DNA from: JAVBQJ01 sp031549115
Lineage (GTDB): Bacteria; Verrucomicrobiota; Lentisphaeria; Victivallales; Victivallaceae
DNA length: 64,000 nt
Assembly (NCBI GenBank): GCA_031549115.1
Contig: JAVBQJ010000042.1
Coordinates: 1 to 64,000, forward strand
Reading direction: 5' to 3'
Part shown: piece after piece, positions 7,543 through 17,067 of the stretch
How the letters are laid out: each line of letters starts with the position of its first letter
Position numbering within the stretch: the stretch's first letter is position 1
Notes under the pieces: model-generated
What the model was told of the DNA's origin: nothing
Database searches by the model: none
Seen by the model: only the letters and a program-made list of their open reading frames with translations
Position numbers and translations under genes: made by a program

Positions 7543-10224
7543 TTGAAAACTGCAGTAAAAATCTGGATCATTGCCAGCTGGCTGGCGGCGGGGACGTTGT
7601 TGGAAGCGGCGTCATTTTTGGGCATCAGCTTCGATAAAGGCGGCGATGCGATGCTGGCGGACTTGAAGAACAGCCAGGCCCGGGAGTGGCGAAAGGTCGG
7701 CGATACCTTTGTTTTTCAGGGGGACATCCGGATTCCTTACAAAGATTTGGTTTTCTACGCCGACAACGCGATTATCGATATTGAGAACCGGGATATCGAA
7801 TTGACCGGAAACGTCCGGCTGTACCGGGTGATCAATTCGAGCAAATCGATGACCATCAATGACTTGGAACGGGTGATGGCATTGTCCGGATTGTACTTGT
7901 CAATCACCGGATATACCACCAACGGACTGGGCGAACAGCAGGTTTCTGTTTCCATGTTCACCCCCGGCGAGGTATTGAAAGCCGACCGGGTGACCGGGAA
8001 TCTTCTGACCGGCGTTTTCGCATTCGATAACCTGAATTGCGATTTCGGTACCTTCGTTGCTTCCGCCAAGGCGGGAGAACGCAAGCCCTCCGGTGAAATT
8101 GTGCTGAACGAGGTCGAGATTTCGACCTGTTCCTATCTGGCGGATAACCGGTCGCATTATTCGGTATTCTGCGACACGGCCAAGGTATTCCCGCACGAAG
8201 CCGGTGTCGACGGCATGCGTGGCTACAACTCGGACTTCGGTGAGCATTCCATCTGGGCATATAACTGCTGGGTGAAGGCATTCGACATGCCGTTGATCTG
8301 GTTGCCGATGTTTTACAAGCCCAAAGACGAGTCGCTCGGACTCTTTCAGATGGCCGGCGGCGAATCTTCGGATTACGGTTACTACGGTTCCATCAGCCGG
8401 AAGTTCACGCTGTCGGAATACCCGTACTCCTGGATTCGGCCGCGGATGGATTGGTATGAGTTGCGCGGCGTCGGCTATGGAGCGACCGGAGGTATTTATT
8501 CCGAACAGTCGAGAACGGAGCTGTTCGCCTATGGCATCGGCGACCTGCGGCCGTACGAAGGCTCGGAAGTCGAGAAATACCGATTGGATATTCCCAAATA
8601 CCGCTACCGTTTCGCCCTGGATAACGTGACCCACATCACGCCGCGGCTGGACTTCCGCGGGAAGTTCGATATCTCCAGCGACTATTATTTCACCCGGGAC
8701 TATTTCGGCTCCAACTTCAACGCCGACCCGGAACCGGCGACGTACGGAGCGCTCGAATATCAGTTCGACCGCGCCAGTCTGTCGGTGTTGATGCGTCCGC
8801 AGGTGAATTCATTTTACACCACGGCGCAGCAGTTGCCGCAGATCAAGCTGGATATGCCGCGCCAGGAGCTGTTCGGAACCGGCGTTTATTATCAGGGGAC
8901 GCATTCGGTGGACTATCTGTCGATGCGCTGGCGGGAATTCGACGAACCCCGGGTGCGGTATAAAGGCACTCCCCGGGAACAGGTGATTCCGGGACCGGAA
9001 GACTACCAGACGATGCGCTTTGACAGTGTCAACTTCCTGTACTATCCGTTTAAACTGTTTGACGTGATCAACCTGACGCCGCGGGCGGGGGTGCGTTTGA
9101 CCGATTACACCGATTCATCGAAAAACAAAGTTTCCGATGAGGATATCGGCCGGATTCTGGCGGCGGACCAGCCGACCAGCATGACGACCACGACACTGAA
9201 CAATTACGATAATCGCGGCGGCAACCGTTTCCGGATTGCCGAGGAGCTCGGCATCGAAGCTTCGATGAAGTTCTATAATGCCTGGCAGAATGTGCGCAGT
9301 CCGTTTTTCAAACTGGACGGCTTACGGCACGTCTTTGAACCGTACACCAACTATACGTTTATTCCCGATGTCAGCGAGAGCCGGGAGCATTTGTATTACT
9401 TCGACGACATCGACCGGTTGAAGGAAATGAACTTCATTCGTTTCGGAATGCGGAACCGGTTGCAGACCCGTACGGGCAGTGTGACCCGGCCGCAGTTGAT
9501 CAACTGGCTGTCGATGGACAATTACTGGGATTTGTTTTTCAAGAACGAAAATGGATATAACAGCATCGGCGATTTGGGAACGATTCTGCGTTTCGAGCCC
9601 GGGAACGGCTTTTCTCTGTCGGCGGAGTGCTCATTTGACGTCGGCGGCAACTATGAGCGCGAGGATGTATACCGGAATGGGAAGAATGTCGGACGTCCCG
9701 GTTTGGATATAGCGCAGCTCAATAATTTGAGTTTGTCGATGAAATACGCGCTGCTCGACGATTTGATTTTCGGCGTTACCTACAATTACGAGGACGCTTA
9801 CCGGAGTCGGTCCGCTTATTCGATGGGAAGTACGCTGGCCTCGATCAATGCCGCTTCGTCGTGGGGGGTGACCTCGTCGGATATGACCCAGAATGTGGTG
9901 TTCGATGTGCAATTCCCGGTGACGCCGGACCGGGACTTGCGCGGCCGTTATGCGATTACCTATGACTTCTACAAAGGGTCGATCTCGGATCAAAGTTTGC
10001 AGGTGATCAAGACGCTGCACTGCTGGGACATTATTTTCGAAATGAATTCCGACCTGGATTGGGATTCCAAGCGCAGCACCTATAACCGGGAGTTTTCGTT
10101 CCGGGTATCGGCGTTCCTGAACGGAATGATTTCACCGTTGAATCAAGTACAGCGGCAGATGGTGAATTCGGCTCAGAATTACCGGCAGAAGAGCGGCCGG
10201 GACGACAGCTTTGCGTTTTTCTAA
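7543..10224 (+). CDS. lptD: LPS-assembly outer-membrane protein LptD (OstA)
   Basis: Outer-membrane translocon that places lipopolysaccharide in the outer leaflet at the end of the Lpt bridge. The 893 residues begin with a signal peptide (MKTAVKIWIIASWLAAG, mature from about residue 23). A short LptA/OstA-like segment follows (GDTFVFQGDIRIPY, DIELTGNVRLY), then a long C-terminal region of alternating beta-strands rich in aromatic residues, with the usual YNPFF-like barrel signatures diverged. The protein ends in Phe, typical of BAM-inserted barrels. The start is TTG at 7543 with GGGAG about 14 nt upstream; no better start gives a signal peptide. The next gene makes the LPS inner-core heptose precursor, so this is an envelope operon. 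No lptE is seen. Confidence 0.85.
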   Translation: MKTAVKIWIIASWLAAGTLLEAASFLGISFDKGGDAMLADLKNSQAREWRKVGDTFVFQGDIRIPYKDLVFYADNAIIDIENRDIELTGNVRLYRVINSSKSMTINDLERVMALSGLYLSITGYTTNGLGEQQVSVSMFTPGEVLKADRVTGNLLTGVFAFDNLNCDFGTFVASAKAGERKPSGEIVLNEVEISTCSYLADNRSHYSVFCDTAKVFPHEAGVDGMRGYNSDFGEHSIWAYNCWVKAFDMPLIWLPMFYKPKDESLGLFQMAGGESSDYGYYGSISRKFTLSEYPYSWIRPRMDWYELRGVGYGATGGIYSEQSRTELFAYGIGDLRPYEGSEVEKYRLDIPKYRYRFALDNVTHITPRLDFRGKFDISSDYYFTRDYFGSNFNADPEPATYGALEYQFDRASLSVLMRPQVNSFYTTAQQLPQIKLDMPRQELFGTGVYYQGTHSVDYLSMRWREFDEPRVRYKGTPREQVIPGPEDYQTMRFDSVNFLYYPFKLFDVINLTPRAGVRLTDYTDSSKNKVSDEDIGRILAADQPTSMTTTTLNNYDNRGGNRFRIAEELGIEASMKFYNAWQNVRSPFFKLDGLRHVFEPYTNYTFIPDVSESREHLYYFDDIDRLKEMNFIRFGMRNRLQTRTGSVTRPQLINWLSMDNYWDLFFKNENGYNSIGDLGTILRFEPGNGFSLSAECSFDVGGNYEREDVYRNGKNVGRPGLDIAQLNNLSLSMKYALLDDLIFGVTYNYEDAYRSRSAYSMGSTLASINAASSWGVTSSDMTQNVVFDVQFPVTPDRDLRGRYAITYDFYKGSISDQSLQVIKTLHCWDIIFEMNSDLDWDSKRSTYNREFSFRVSAFLNGMISPLNQVQRQMVNSAQNYRQKSGRDDSFAFF

Positions 10225-10243
10225 AGCCAAAGGCGGCAAATAT

Positions 10244-11236
10244 ATGAAGGTGAAATATGTGGTGACCGGCGCGGCCGGTTTGATCGGCAGCGCGATGGTC
10301 TGGCAGATGAATCAATTGGGAGTCGACGGGATTCTCGCGGTCGATCATCTGGGGGAATCGGACAAGTGGAAGAATCTTCGGGCGTTGCGTTTCGCGGATT
10401 ACCTGGAGAAAGACGATTTTCTGGCCCGGCTGGAAACCGACGATTCATTCTGGCGCCACGTCGAAGGAATTGTGCATCTGGGGGCTTGTTCCGCCACCAC
10501 CGAGACCGACGCCACTTACTTGATTCACAATAACTTCGAATACAGCAAGCGGGTGGCGGAAATCGCCCTGAAGCACCGGATCCGGATGGTGTATGCGTCC
10601 AGTTGCGCCACTTACGGCGACGGCTCGCTGGGGTATTGCGACGACGAAGCGGAAATTCACCGGTTGCGGCCGATGAACATGTACGGCTACAGCAAGCAGC
10701 TTTTCGATCTCTATGCCCGGCGCCAGGGATGGCTGACGTCGCTGACCGGCTGCAAGTTTTCGAATATCTACGGGCCCAACGAATTGCACAAGGCGAACAT
10801 GCGCAGTGTGGTCTGCCGGGCATTCGAACAGATTACCGCTTCGGGGGTGTTGCAGTTGTTCCGTTCCTACCGATCGGAATACGCCGACGGCGAGCAGATG
10901 CGTGATTTCCTATATGTCAAGGATGCGGTGCGGATGCTGTGGTTTCTGCTCAACCACCCGAAGGGAGCGGGGCTTTACAACATCGGTTCGGGAAAGGCCG
11001 AGACGTGGAATCAGCTGGCGGCGGCGGCCTTTGCCGCGATGGGACGCGAGGTGAATATGCAATACATCGAGATGCCCGAGTCGCTGCGCGACCGCTATCA
11101 ATATTATACCAAAGCGGAAATGGACAAGCTGCATCGCCTGGGCTATACCGATGAGCCGATGTCGTTGACGGACGCGGTCCGGGATTACTATTCCTACTGG
11201 AGCAACGGTCGTTTTCTGGGGGATGAAGCATTGTGA
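10244..11236 (+). CDS. hldD: ADP-L-glycero-D-manno-heptose 6-epimerase
   Basis: Extended short-chain dehydrogenase that converts ADP-D-glycero- to ADP-L-glycero-D-manno-heptose, the donor for the LPS inner core. Recognisable features in the 330 residues are the Rossmann motif VVTGAAGLIGS at 6-16, the HldD-typical HLGACSATTETD, ASSCATYGDG with the active-site Ser, and the YGYSK catalytic Tyr-x3-Lys. The ATG at 10244 is preferred to one at 10211, because AGGCGG lies 7 nt before it and the earlier ATG would overlap lptD and add a tail before the Rossmann strand. Its stop overlaps the next start by GTGA, indicating translational coupling to rsmB. Confidence 0.94.
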   Translation: MKVKYVVTGAAGLIGSAMVWQMNQLGVDGILAVDHLGESDKWKNLRALRFADYLEKDDFLARLETDDSFWRHVEGIVHLGACSATTETDATYLIHNNFEYSKRVAEIALKHRIRMVYASSCATYGDGSLGYCDDEAEIHRLRPMNMYGYSKQLFDLYARRQGWLTSLTGCKFSNIYGPNELHKANMRSVVCRAFEQITASGVLQLFRSYRSEYADGEQMRDFLYVKDAVRMLWFLLNHPKGAGLYNIGSGKAETWNQLAAAAFAAMGREVNMQYIEMPESLRDRYQYYTKAEMDKLHRLGYTDEPMSLTDAVRDYYSYWSNGRFLGDEAL

Positions 11237-12474
11237 TTGCGGAGCGGATTCTGGCGGAGGCGGTTCGGGCGCTGTCGATGGTGGACAACCACGCGTGCGC
11301 GCTGGATGATTATCTGGACTCGTACCTGCAACTGCCCGAGGAGCGCCGTACCCTGACGGACCTCTTGTTCGCCGCCTATCGTTATCGCGGCGCGATCGAA
11401 TATTTTCTGACGGCACATTGCACCAAAACGCCTCCGGCTCCGGTGAAACGAGTGCTGTACGCGGTGTTGACCCAGCTCTGGTATCAGACCGGCATCCGCC
11501 CGGAATCGGCGGTCAATGTCGCAGTGAGCTACGTTCGCCAACATATCAGCCGCAACGCCTCCGGCTTCTGCAACGCACTGTTGCGCAAAGCGGTGGAGGA
11601 GGGGGCGCCGGCGGCAGCCGAACTGTTGCCGCCCGCTGTAGCGGCGCGTTGGAGCGCGCGCTTTTCCGATGCGGAAATGGCGCAGTTGCGCCAGGCCTGG
11701 CAGAGCCGGGCGCCTTTGACCTACCGCTGGTGCGCTGTCGGGGAGCCGCCGGCCCCGGACGATGATATCCCGGTACAGGCCGATTGGCTGTCCGGCTGGA
11801 ATTTTCGGCGTACCGCCATGGCCCACAGCGCCTGGCTGGCGCGTCATCGCGACTGGCTGGAAAACGGCAGTGTCTATATTCAGGATCCGGCGACGGCGCT
11901 GGCGGTGTCGCTGGTACCATGGCGTGGCGACGAGCGGGTACTGGATGTCTGTGCCGCGCCGGGTGGGAAGGCGTTGCTGATGGCTTCCAGATTGGCCCGG
12001 GGAGGTTCGCTGACGGCGGCGGACCGTTCGCCGGAGCGGGTGGCGCGGTTGCGGGAAAATCTTGCCCGTCACCGGGTAAAGTGTGAAATCATCACCCGCG
12101 AAGCGCAGGCTTTGCCGGTGGATAAAAAGAACGGCTTCGATGTCGTGTTTGCGGATGTGCCGTGTTCGAATACCGGGGTATTCCGGCGCCGTCCGGATGC
12201 ACTCTGGCGTTTTTCGGAGCGGGAGTTGGCCGCAGTGGTTCAATTGCAGCAGGAGATTATCGATCATATCGCACGGCTGGTGCGTCCCGGCGGTTGCCTG
12301 GTTTACAGTACCTGCAGCTTGGAGCCGGAGGAGAATTGCGAACAGGTGCAGGCATTTCTGGCGCGCCATTCCGGCGACTGGCACAGCGAGGCGGAACGGC
12401 TGCTGTTACCCTCGGAGGAGCACGATGGCGCGTATGCTGCGGTGATCCGGTATCGAGGCGGGATGGCGCGATGA
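11233..12474 (+). CDS. rsmB: 16S rRNA m5C967 methyltransferase RsmB-like
   Basis: SAM-dependent RNA 5-methylcytosine methyltransferase, expected to modify C967 of 16S rRNA. The N-terminal 135 residues form a NusB-like helical RNA-binding domain, as in RsmB/Sun. The catalytic domain carries motif I (VLDVCAAPGGKALLMAS, about 235-251), motif IV with the release cysteine (DVPCSNTG, about 308-315) and motif VI with the nucleophile (YSTCSLEPEEN, about 356). The 413 residues are close to the family norm (about 430). It starts with GTG overlapping the hldD stop, and its own stop overlaps the ATG of the helicase, so three genes are chained by 4-nt overlaps. Confidence 0.93.
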   Translation: MIAERILAEAVRALSMVDNHACALDDYLDSYLQLPEERRTLTDLLFAAYRYRGAIEYFLTAHCTKTPPAPVKRVLYAVLTQLWYQTGIRPESAVNVAVSYVRQHISRNASGFCNALLRKAVEEGAPAAAELLPPAVAARWSARFSDAEMAQLRQAWQSRAPLTYRWCAVGEPPAPDDDIPVQADWLSGWNFRRTAMAHSAWLARHRDWLENGSVYIQDPATALAVSLVPWRGDERVLDVCAAPGGKALLMASRLARGGSLTAADRSPERVARLRENLARHRVKCEIITREAQALPVDKKNGFDVVFADVPCSNTGVFRRRPDALWRFSERELAAVVQLQQEIIDHIARLVRPGGCLVYSTCSLEPEENCEQVQAFLARHSGDWHSEAERLLLPSEEHDGAYAAVIRYRGGMAR

Positions 12475-14552
12475 TGATGCCGCTGGATTCGCTTGACGAC
12501 CTGGAGGAATTCATGGTCGAAGTGGACCTGGAGGGCAATGCGCCTCCGGAGTTGGAACCGGCGGTCGACCTGCGGGAGCTGGAGCCGCAGGTGGCGGCTT
12601 TTTTCGCGCCGGACGGACCGTTGCGTTATTCGGCGGAATACGGCGGCCGCCCCTACGAATACCGGTCGCAGCAATCGCGCATGGCGCGGGCCATTGCGGC
12701 GGCGTTGACGGCCGGGCGCAATCTGGCGATTGAAGCGCCGACCGGAGTCGGCAAGAGCTTTGCCTATCTGGTGCCGCTGATTTTTCTGGCGCAGAAGTTG
12801 CCGCACCCGTTGGTGGTGACCACCGAAACCATCAACTTGCAGGAGCAATTGATTACCCGTGATTTGCCGCTGCTGGCGCGCCTGACCGGGATTCCATTCA
12901 AAGCGGCGCTGGCCAAGGGGCGGTCCAATTATCTGTGCCGGCGGCGGCTGGCATTGGCGACCGGCGGCGAACGGCAGGCGGCGTTTCCCGGATTGGTGTC
13001 GCAGGCTTTGGAGCTGGAACGGGTGGCGCGCTGGAGCGAGGAGAGCGCCGATGGCGACCGGGATTCGGCGGCATTGCGCTTCGAGCCGTCGGCGTGGAGC
13101 CACGTCTGCTGCGAGGCGGGCAATTGTGTGGGGAACCGGTGTGAATTTTTCCGGCGTTGTTTTTACTGGCGCGCCCGGCTGGATTGGGAGAGCGCCGATA
13201 TCATCGTGGCCAACCATGCGCTGTTTTTCGCCGATTTGAAGATGCAGCTGGAGGCGCCGGGCGAACTTTCGGCATTGCTGCCGCGCTATGCCGCTGTGGT
13301 GGTGGACGAGGCGCATACTCTGGAAGACAGCGCTGCGGACCATCTGGGATTACGGGTATCGCAGCTGGGATTTCTGGCGTATTTGAACCGGATGTTCAAC
13401 CCGGATACCGGTTGGGGGGTACTGGTGCGGGCCGGCGGCGATACCCTGGCGCTGCGCCGGGAGGTCACCGAAGTGAAAGGCGCGGCGCAGAGTTTTTTCG
13501 CGCTGTTCGATCAGTTTCTGGCGGAGGTGAACGACAGCATCCGCCGGGTTTCTGAAGCCGCGCGCTTTCCGGATCTGCTCGGCGCCCGTCTGTGCCGCTT
13601 GCGGGAGCTGCTGGCTTCGTGTGCGGAGGCGCAGGAGGACAAAAACTTCAAGACCGAGCTGGAAGCGTATCTGAGCCGCTGTGATGCATTTATCGATGCC
13701 ATTTCGCGCTTTATCGCGATGGGGGTGCCGGATGCGGTCTACTGGGTGGAGCGCGAACGCGACAACATCGTGCTGCAGGCGGCGCCGCTGAATGTGGCGG
13801 AGATTCTGCGTACCGCGCTGTTTCGTCGGAATTTCCCGGTGATTCTGACCAGTGCGACATTGACGGTGGACCAGAAGTTCGACTATTACGCCGACCGGGT
13901 CGGCTATGAAGGCGCCGAGCCGGTCCGGCTGGATTCCCCGTTCGAGCCGGAGCAGGTGAAGCTCTATTTGTCGCGCTCGATTCCCGACCCGAAAGAGGAT
14001 GCATATCTCCCCGGCCTGATCCGGGAGATTCCGCGTTACATCGGTCTGACGCATGGAAAGGCCTTTGTGCTTTTTACCAGCTACAGTACCATGCGCAGTT
14101 GCGCCGACGCGTTGCGGCCGTGGTTTGAAGCGGAAGGCATCCCGTTGCTGCTGCAAGGGGAGGGGCTGTCCCGGACGGCTTTGCTCTCGACCTTCAAAAA
14201 CGACGTCGATTCGGTGTTGTTCGGGACCGACAGCTTCTGGACCGGCGTGGATGTGCCGGGAGAGGCGCTGAGCAATGTGATCGTGACCAAATTGCCTTTC
14301 GCGGTGCCTTCGCATCCATTGATCAAAGCCCGCTGCGAATGCATCGAGTTGAGCGGGAAAAGCTCGTTCATGGAGTATACTTTGCCGGAAGCGGTGCTCA
14401 AATTCCGGCAGGGGGTGGGGCGGCTGATCCGCAGTACCACCGACACCGGAATCATCGTGATACTCGACCGGCGCCTGGTCTCCAAGCGCTACGGCACACT
14501 CTTCCTGAATTCGATTCCGCCCTATCCGCAACTGCCGGATTCCTTTGCCTGA
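12471..14552 (+). CDS. DinG/XPD-type iron-sulphur ATP-dependent helicase
   Basis: Superfamily 2 5'-3' DNA helicase of the DinG/YoaA group, used in replication-repair conflict resolution (R-loops, stalled forks). Walker A (APTGVGKS) is at about 88-96. The [4Fe-4S] cysteines are in a cluster at 213/214, 219, 224 and 230 (VCCEAGNCVGNRC...C). The DEAH box is at 279-282 (VVDEAHTLED). The C-terminal RecA-like lobe has VLFTSYSTM, SFWTGVDVPG and QGVGRLIRS (motif VI). It starts at 12471 within ATGA, overlapping the rsmB stop. Three consecutive ATG codons stand there (MMM), so the exact initiator is open. With 693 residues it has normal DinG length. Confidence 0.92.
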   Translation: MMMPLDSLDDLEEFMVEVDLEGNAPPELEPAVDLRELEPQVAAFFAPDGPLRYSAEYGGRPYEYRSQQSRMARAIAAALTAGRNLAIEAPTGVGKSFAYLVPLIFLAQKLPHPLVVTTETINLQEQLITRDLPLLARLTGIPFKAALAKGRSNYLCRRRLALATGGERQAAFPGLVSQALELERVARWSEESADGDRDSAALRFEPSAWSHVCCEAGNCVGNRCEFFRRCFYWRARLDWESADIIVANHALFFADLKMQLEAPGELSALLPRYAAVVVDEAHTLEDSAADHLGLRVSQLGFLAYLNRMFNPDTGWGVLVRAGGDTLALRREVTEVKGAAQSFFALFDQFLAEVNDSIRRVSEAARFPDLLGARLCRLRELLASCAEAQEDKNFKTELEAYLSRCDAFIDAISRFIAMGVPDAVYWVERERDNIVLQAAPLNVAEILRTALFRRNFPVILTSATLTVDQKFDYYADRVGYEGAEPVRLDSPFEPEQVKLYLSRSIPDPKEDAYLPGLIREIPRYIGLTHGKAFVLFTSYSTMRSCADALRPWFEAEGIPLLLQGEGLSRTALLSTFKNDVDSVLFGTDSFWTGVDVPGEALSNVIVTKLPFAVPSHPLIKARCECIELSGKSSFMEYTLPEAVLKFRQGVGRLIRSTTDTGIIVILDRRLVSKRYGTLFLNSIPPYPQLPDSFA

Positions 14553-14590
14553 CAAGGCGCTTTAAGCTGCATCGCAAAAAACTGATCTTT

Positions 14591-14628
14591 TTGATAAAAA
14601 AAATTTGCTTTCATAAATTACGAGTGTA
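14591..14628 (+). promoter_or_regulatory. blaI-blaR promoter with candidate BlaI operator
   Basis: TTGATA (14591-14596) and TAAATT (14614-14619) are spaced by 17 nt. A TAC-N4-GTA dyad at 14619-14628 overlaps the end of the -10 box, the position and type of half-site expected for a BlaI/MecI repressor acting on its own operon. Confidence 0.5.
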
Positions 14629-14652
14629 GTTTATGGCATGGAGGGATCGATC

Positions 14653-15027
14653 ATGGTGACGATATCGGGTGCGGAATTGGTGGTGATGACGGAGTTGTGG
14701 AAGCGTCCGGAGGGGTTGATGACGCCGGAGGTGGTGGCACTGGTCCGCGACGGGTGCGAATGGGATGAGAATACCATAAAAACGCTGTTGACCCGGCTGG
14801 TGAAGAAGGGAGCGGTGGAGGCCTCGGGGCCGAAACGGGCGTATGTATACCGTCCTTTGGTGACAAAGGACGACTACCGGGAGGAGGCGGCGAGTTCGTT
14901 GGTGCGGCAGTTGTTCAACGCCGATCCGGCGCAGTTGATGTGCTTTTTTGCCGAACGCAGCAAGCTGTCGAAGAGCGAAATTGCGCAGTTGAAAGACTTA
15001 TTGAACAAGGCGGAAGCGGAAAAATGA
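14653..15027 (+). CDS. BlaI/MecI-family winged-helix repressor
   Basis: Dimeric DNA-binding repressor of the penicillinase-repressor family, normally released from DNA when a partner BlaR1 membrane protease triggers its cleavage. In 124 residues the winged helix covers about 1-70 (ELVVMTELWKRPEGLMTPEVV, recognition region NTIKTLLTRLVKKGAV), followed by the wing (KRAYVYRPLVT) and a helical dimerisation tail. The ATG at 14653 has GGAGGG 7 nt upstream; an in-frame ATG at 14638 has no ribosome site. Its stop overlaps the blaR1-like start (ATGA). No beta-lactamase gene is near, so its regulon is unknown and may be autoregulatory only. Confidence 0.92.
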   Translation: MVTISGAELVVMTELWKRPEGLMTPEVVALVRDGCEWDENTIKTLLTRLVKKGAVEASGPKRAYVYRPLVTKDDYREEAASSLVRQLFNADPAQLMCFFAERSKLSKSEIAQLKDLLNKAEAEK

Positions 15028-16919
15028 ATACTTTGCTGTTGTACTTGGTCGGAACTTTGTTGCGTGCCGGCGTATTGGCGCTGCTGCTCGGAGGCTGGAG
15101 CCGGGTGGGAAAGGTACGCAGCTGGATGGTATTGGCGCTGGTGGCGGTAGCGTTGCTGCCGTTCGGCTTCGAAGGGTGGCGGAGCGTGCCGCAGGCGCCG
15201 GTGGAATCCGTAACTGTTGTGCCGGTTGGGCCCCAACTGGAACCGGTGGCGACCGGGGAGGCTGTGCTGCCTGCCGTTTCAGCGGTACCGGCGGCGACTG
15301 ATATGAAGACGGTAAAGACGGAAACTTCCTCCATTTCGATCGGCTGGGCCGGCTGGATCGGGATGGCTTATATAGTTTTGACGCTGTTCTGGGGCGTTTA
15401 CCGGTTATGGCGCGCGAGGGGCTGGCTGCGACAGGTCAGGTCTTATCCGGCGGTAACCGACGAGCGGCTGTTGCGGATCTTCGCGGACGCGCGGAATATC
15501 GCCGGGATGACTCCGGGTCGCTACCGGAATTTATCCTTGCGGAATAGCGGCGAAGCTGGAATCGGCCCGGCCTGTTGCGGTTGGCGGCATGGAATAGTGC
15601 TGTTTCCGGAGGGCGGGGCGCTGCAATCGGATGATATGCGGTTGCGGATGTTGTTGATGCACGAGCTGGAGCATCTCCGGCGCGGGCATCACCGGATGAG
15701 CTGGATCGTCTGGGGATTGGAGAGCGTATTCTGGTTCAATCCGGGGATGCGCATCCTGCTGCGCGGGTGGAAGGTCGCCTGCGAGGTGGAGTGCGACGAA
15801 GCGGTCGGCAAAAGCCTGCAACTGACCCCGTGCGAGCGCGCGGCGTATGCCGGGCTGTTGCTGGAGTTGGCGGCCGGGAGTCCGGTTTATGAACTGCCGG
15901 CGCCGGGCGTGAGCCGGGATGCGCGGCAATTGAAACAACGAATGACGGAGCTGATAATGAAAACGAATAAAATCGATCGTATATGGTGTTCTCTGGCGGC
16001 GCTGGCGGTAGTGGCGCTGATCGGGTTATGGATTCCGATGACCGGAGCCGCTGCGGCTTTGACGCCGGAGCAATTGGATGCGAAAGTGGCGGCATTGCGC
16101 CCGCCGGAACTGGAAACGCAGGAGTGGGTCGAGTTTATATATCCGCGTTGTAAGGCATTGATTGCGGAGGAGAAGTATGAGGAGGCGCTGGTCAATTTTG
16201 TCTGGTTCTGGGAACACATACTGGAATATGGATCTAGTATGAGCGGAGTCCGCGTATCGTTTCTGCTTTCGGAGTGGAAGAGTCTGGGAGACGTGTATCC
16301 TCCGGCACGCGAGGAAATGATTCGGCAGCGTGACAAAGCGGTGGCGCATTTAATGGCAGGAAACTGGCAGACGGGATCTCCCTGGATCAAAGTGGACGGC
16401 AGTATCGATAGCTCCATTAAGCTTCCGCAGAGTTCGAAGGAAAGGGAGGAAGCTGCCCGGTTGGGACGTCTCAATGCTCAGGTCCTGGCAGATGTGATTC
16501 ATTTGAGTTCGGTTTTGGGAGAGTCGGAGTATGTGGTGAATTTTCTGGAGTTTGTGGACCGGGAACATCCGAAATTTCTCAAGGAAAACTTCAATCGGAT
16601 TGAACGGGAGTTACAGGATGCCGGAGGATATGCTTTGGCCTCCAAATACATTCCTGATATCAATGCGCAGTGGGGCAAAGACAAGGAGTGGCTGCCGCGG
16701 ATGTTTGAAGAGTCGGCACGGATCAAAGCAGGATACCCGGATTTTGACGACAAGGGACATTGTGTCTGTATTGTGGACATAACCCGTTCCAAGTCGGAAA
16801 AATTGGCGAAATTGGCGCGCTGGCAGAAAAACGAGGAGCTTGCTGTTCAAATCGAGAATGAAATGAACGAACTCGAAAAAGAATATCTGGCGAAAATCGA
16901 AGAGCACTTCGGCGAATAG
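15024..16919 (+). CDS. BlaR1-like M56 membrane metallopeptidase with non-PBP sensor region
   Basis: Predicted inner-membrane zinc protease and sensor partner of the preceding repressor. N-terminal membrane helices (MNTLLLYLVGTLLRAGVLAL, then WMVLALVAVALLPF and GWAGWIGMAYIVLTLFWGV) precede the M56 domain. The zinc site HELEH is at 213-217, with downstream ligands in CEVECDEA at about 253-260. A further hydrophobic helix at about 318-340 leads to an exported region of about 290 residues, rich in charged helices. This region lacks the penicillin-binding sensor motifs (SxxK, KTG) of true BlaR1, so the ligand is not a beta-lactam by homology. An in-frame ATG at 15957 with GGAG 6 nt upstream could start the exported part separately with its own signal-like helix. 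631 residues. Confidence 0.85.
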   Translation: MNTLLLYLVGTLLRAGVLALLLGGWSRVGKVRSWMVLALVAVALLPFGFEGWRSVPQAPVESVTVVPVGPQLEPVATGEAVLPAVSAVPAATDMKTVKTETSSISIGWAGWIGMAYIVLTLFWGVYRLWRARGWLRQVRSYPAVTDERLLRIFADARNIAGMTPGRYRNLSLRNSGEAGIGPACCGWRHGIVLFPEGGALQSDDMRLRMLLMHELEHLRRGHHRMSWIVWGLESVFWFNPGMRILLRGWKVACEVECDEAVGKSLQLTPCERAAYAGLLLELAAGSPVYELPAPGVSRDARQLKQRMTELIMKTNKIDRIWCSLAALAVVALIGLWIPMTGAAAALTPEQLDAKVAALRPPELETQEWVEFIYPRCKALIAEEKYEEALVNFVWFWEHILEYGSSMSGVRVSFLLSEWKSLGDVYPPAREEMIRQRDKAVAHLMAGNWQTGSPWIKVDGSIDSSIKLPQSSKEREEAARLGRLNAQVLADVIHLSSVLGESEYVVNFLEFVDREHPKFLKENFNRIERELQDAGGYALASKYIPDINAQWGKDKEWLPRMFEESARIKAGYPDFDDKGHCVCIVDITRSKSEKLAKLARWQKNEELAVQIENEMNELEKEYLAKIEEHFGE

Positions 16920-16934
16920 CCCGACCCAAACCCC

Positions 16935-17064
16935 GATTTATGGATTTGCATCGCAAATCCATAAATCATACACAAAAAGGTTTGAGGGGGTTGAGAGAAG
17001 GGGTTTGGGGAAGAGAGAAGGGAGCCCCTTTCCTCAAAAGGGGGCCCTTCTCTTTTCCCCAAGG
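16935..17064 (-). repeat. Two-hairpin extragenic repeat, copy 1
   Basis: A 33-nt AT-rich palindrome (arms 16935-16949 and 16953-16967, perfect) is joined through CACAAAAAGGTTTGAGG to a 54-nt GC-rich hairpin (17007-17060). It fills the gap between convergent blaR1-like and rsmE; its GC hairpin ends 7 nt from the rsmE stop. Strand is given relative to the adjacent gene. Confidence 0.9.
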
Positions 17065-17067
17065 CAT

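Noticed and set aside
12162..12470. N-terminal extension of the DinG-like helicase
   Set aside because: It overlaps the rsmB catalytic domain in another frame; the ATGA junction at 12471 is the natural start.
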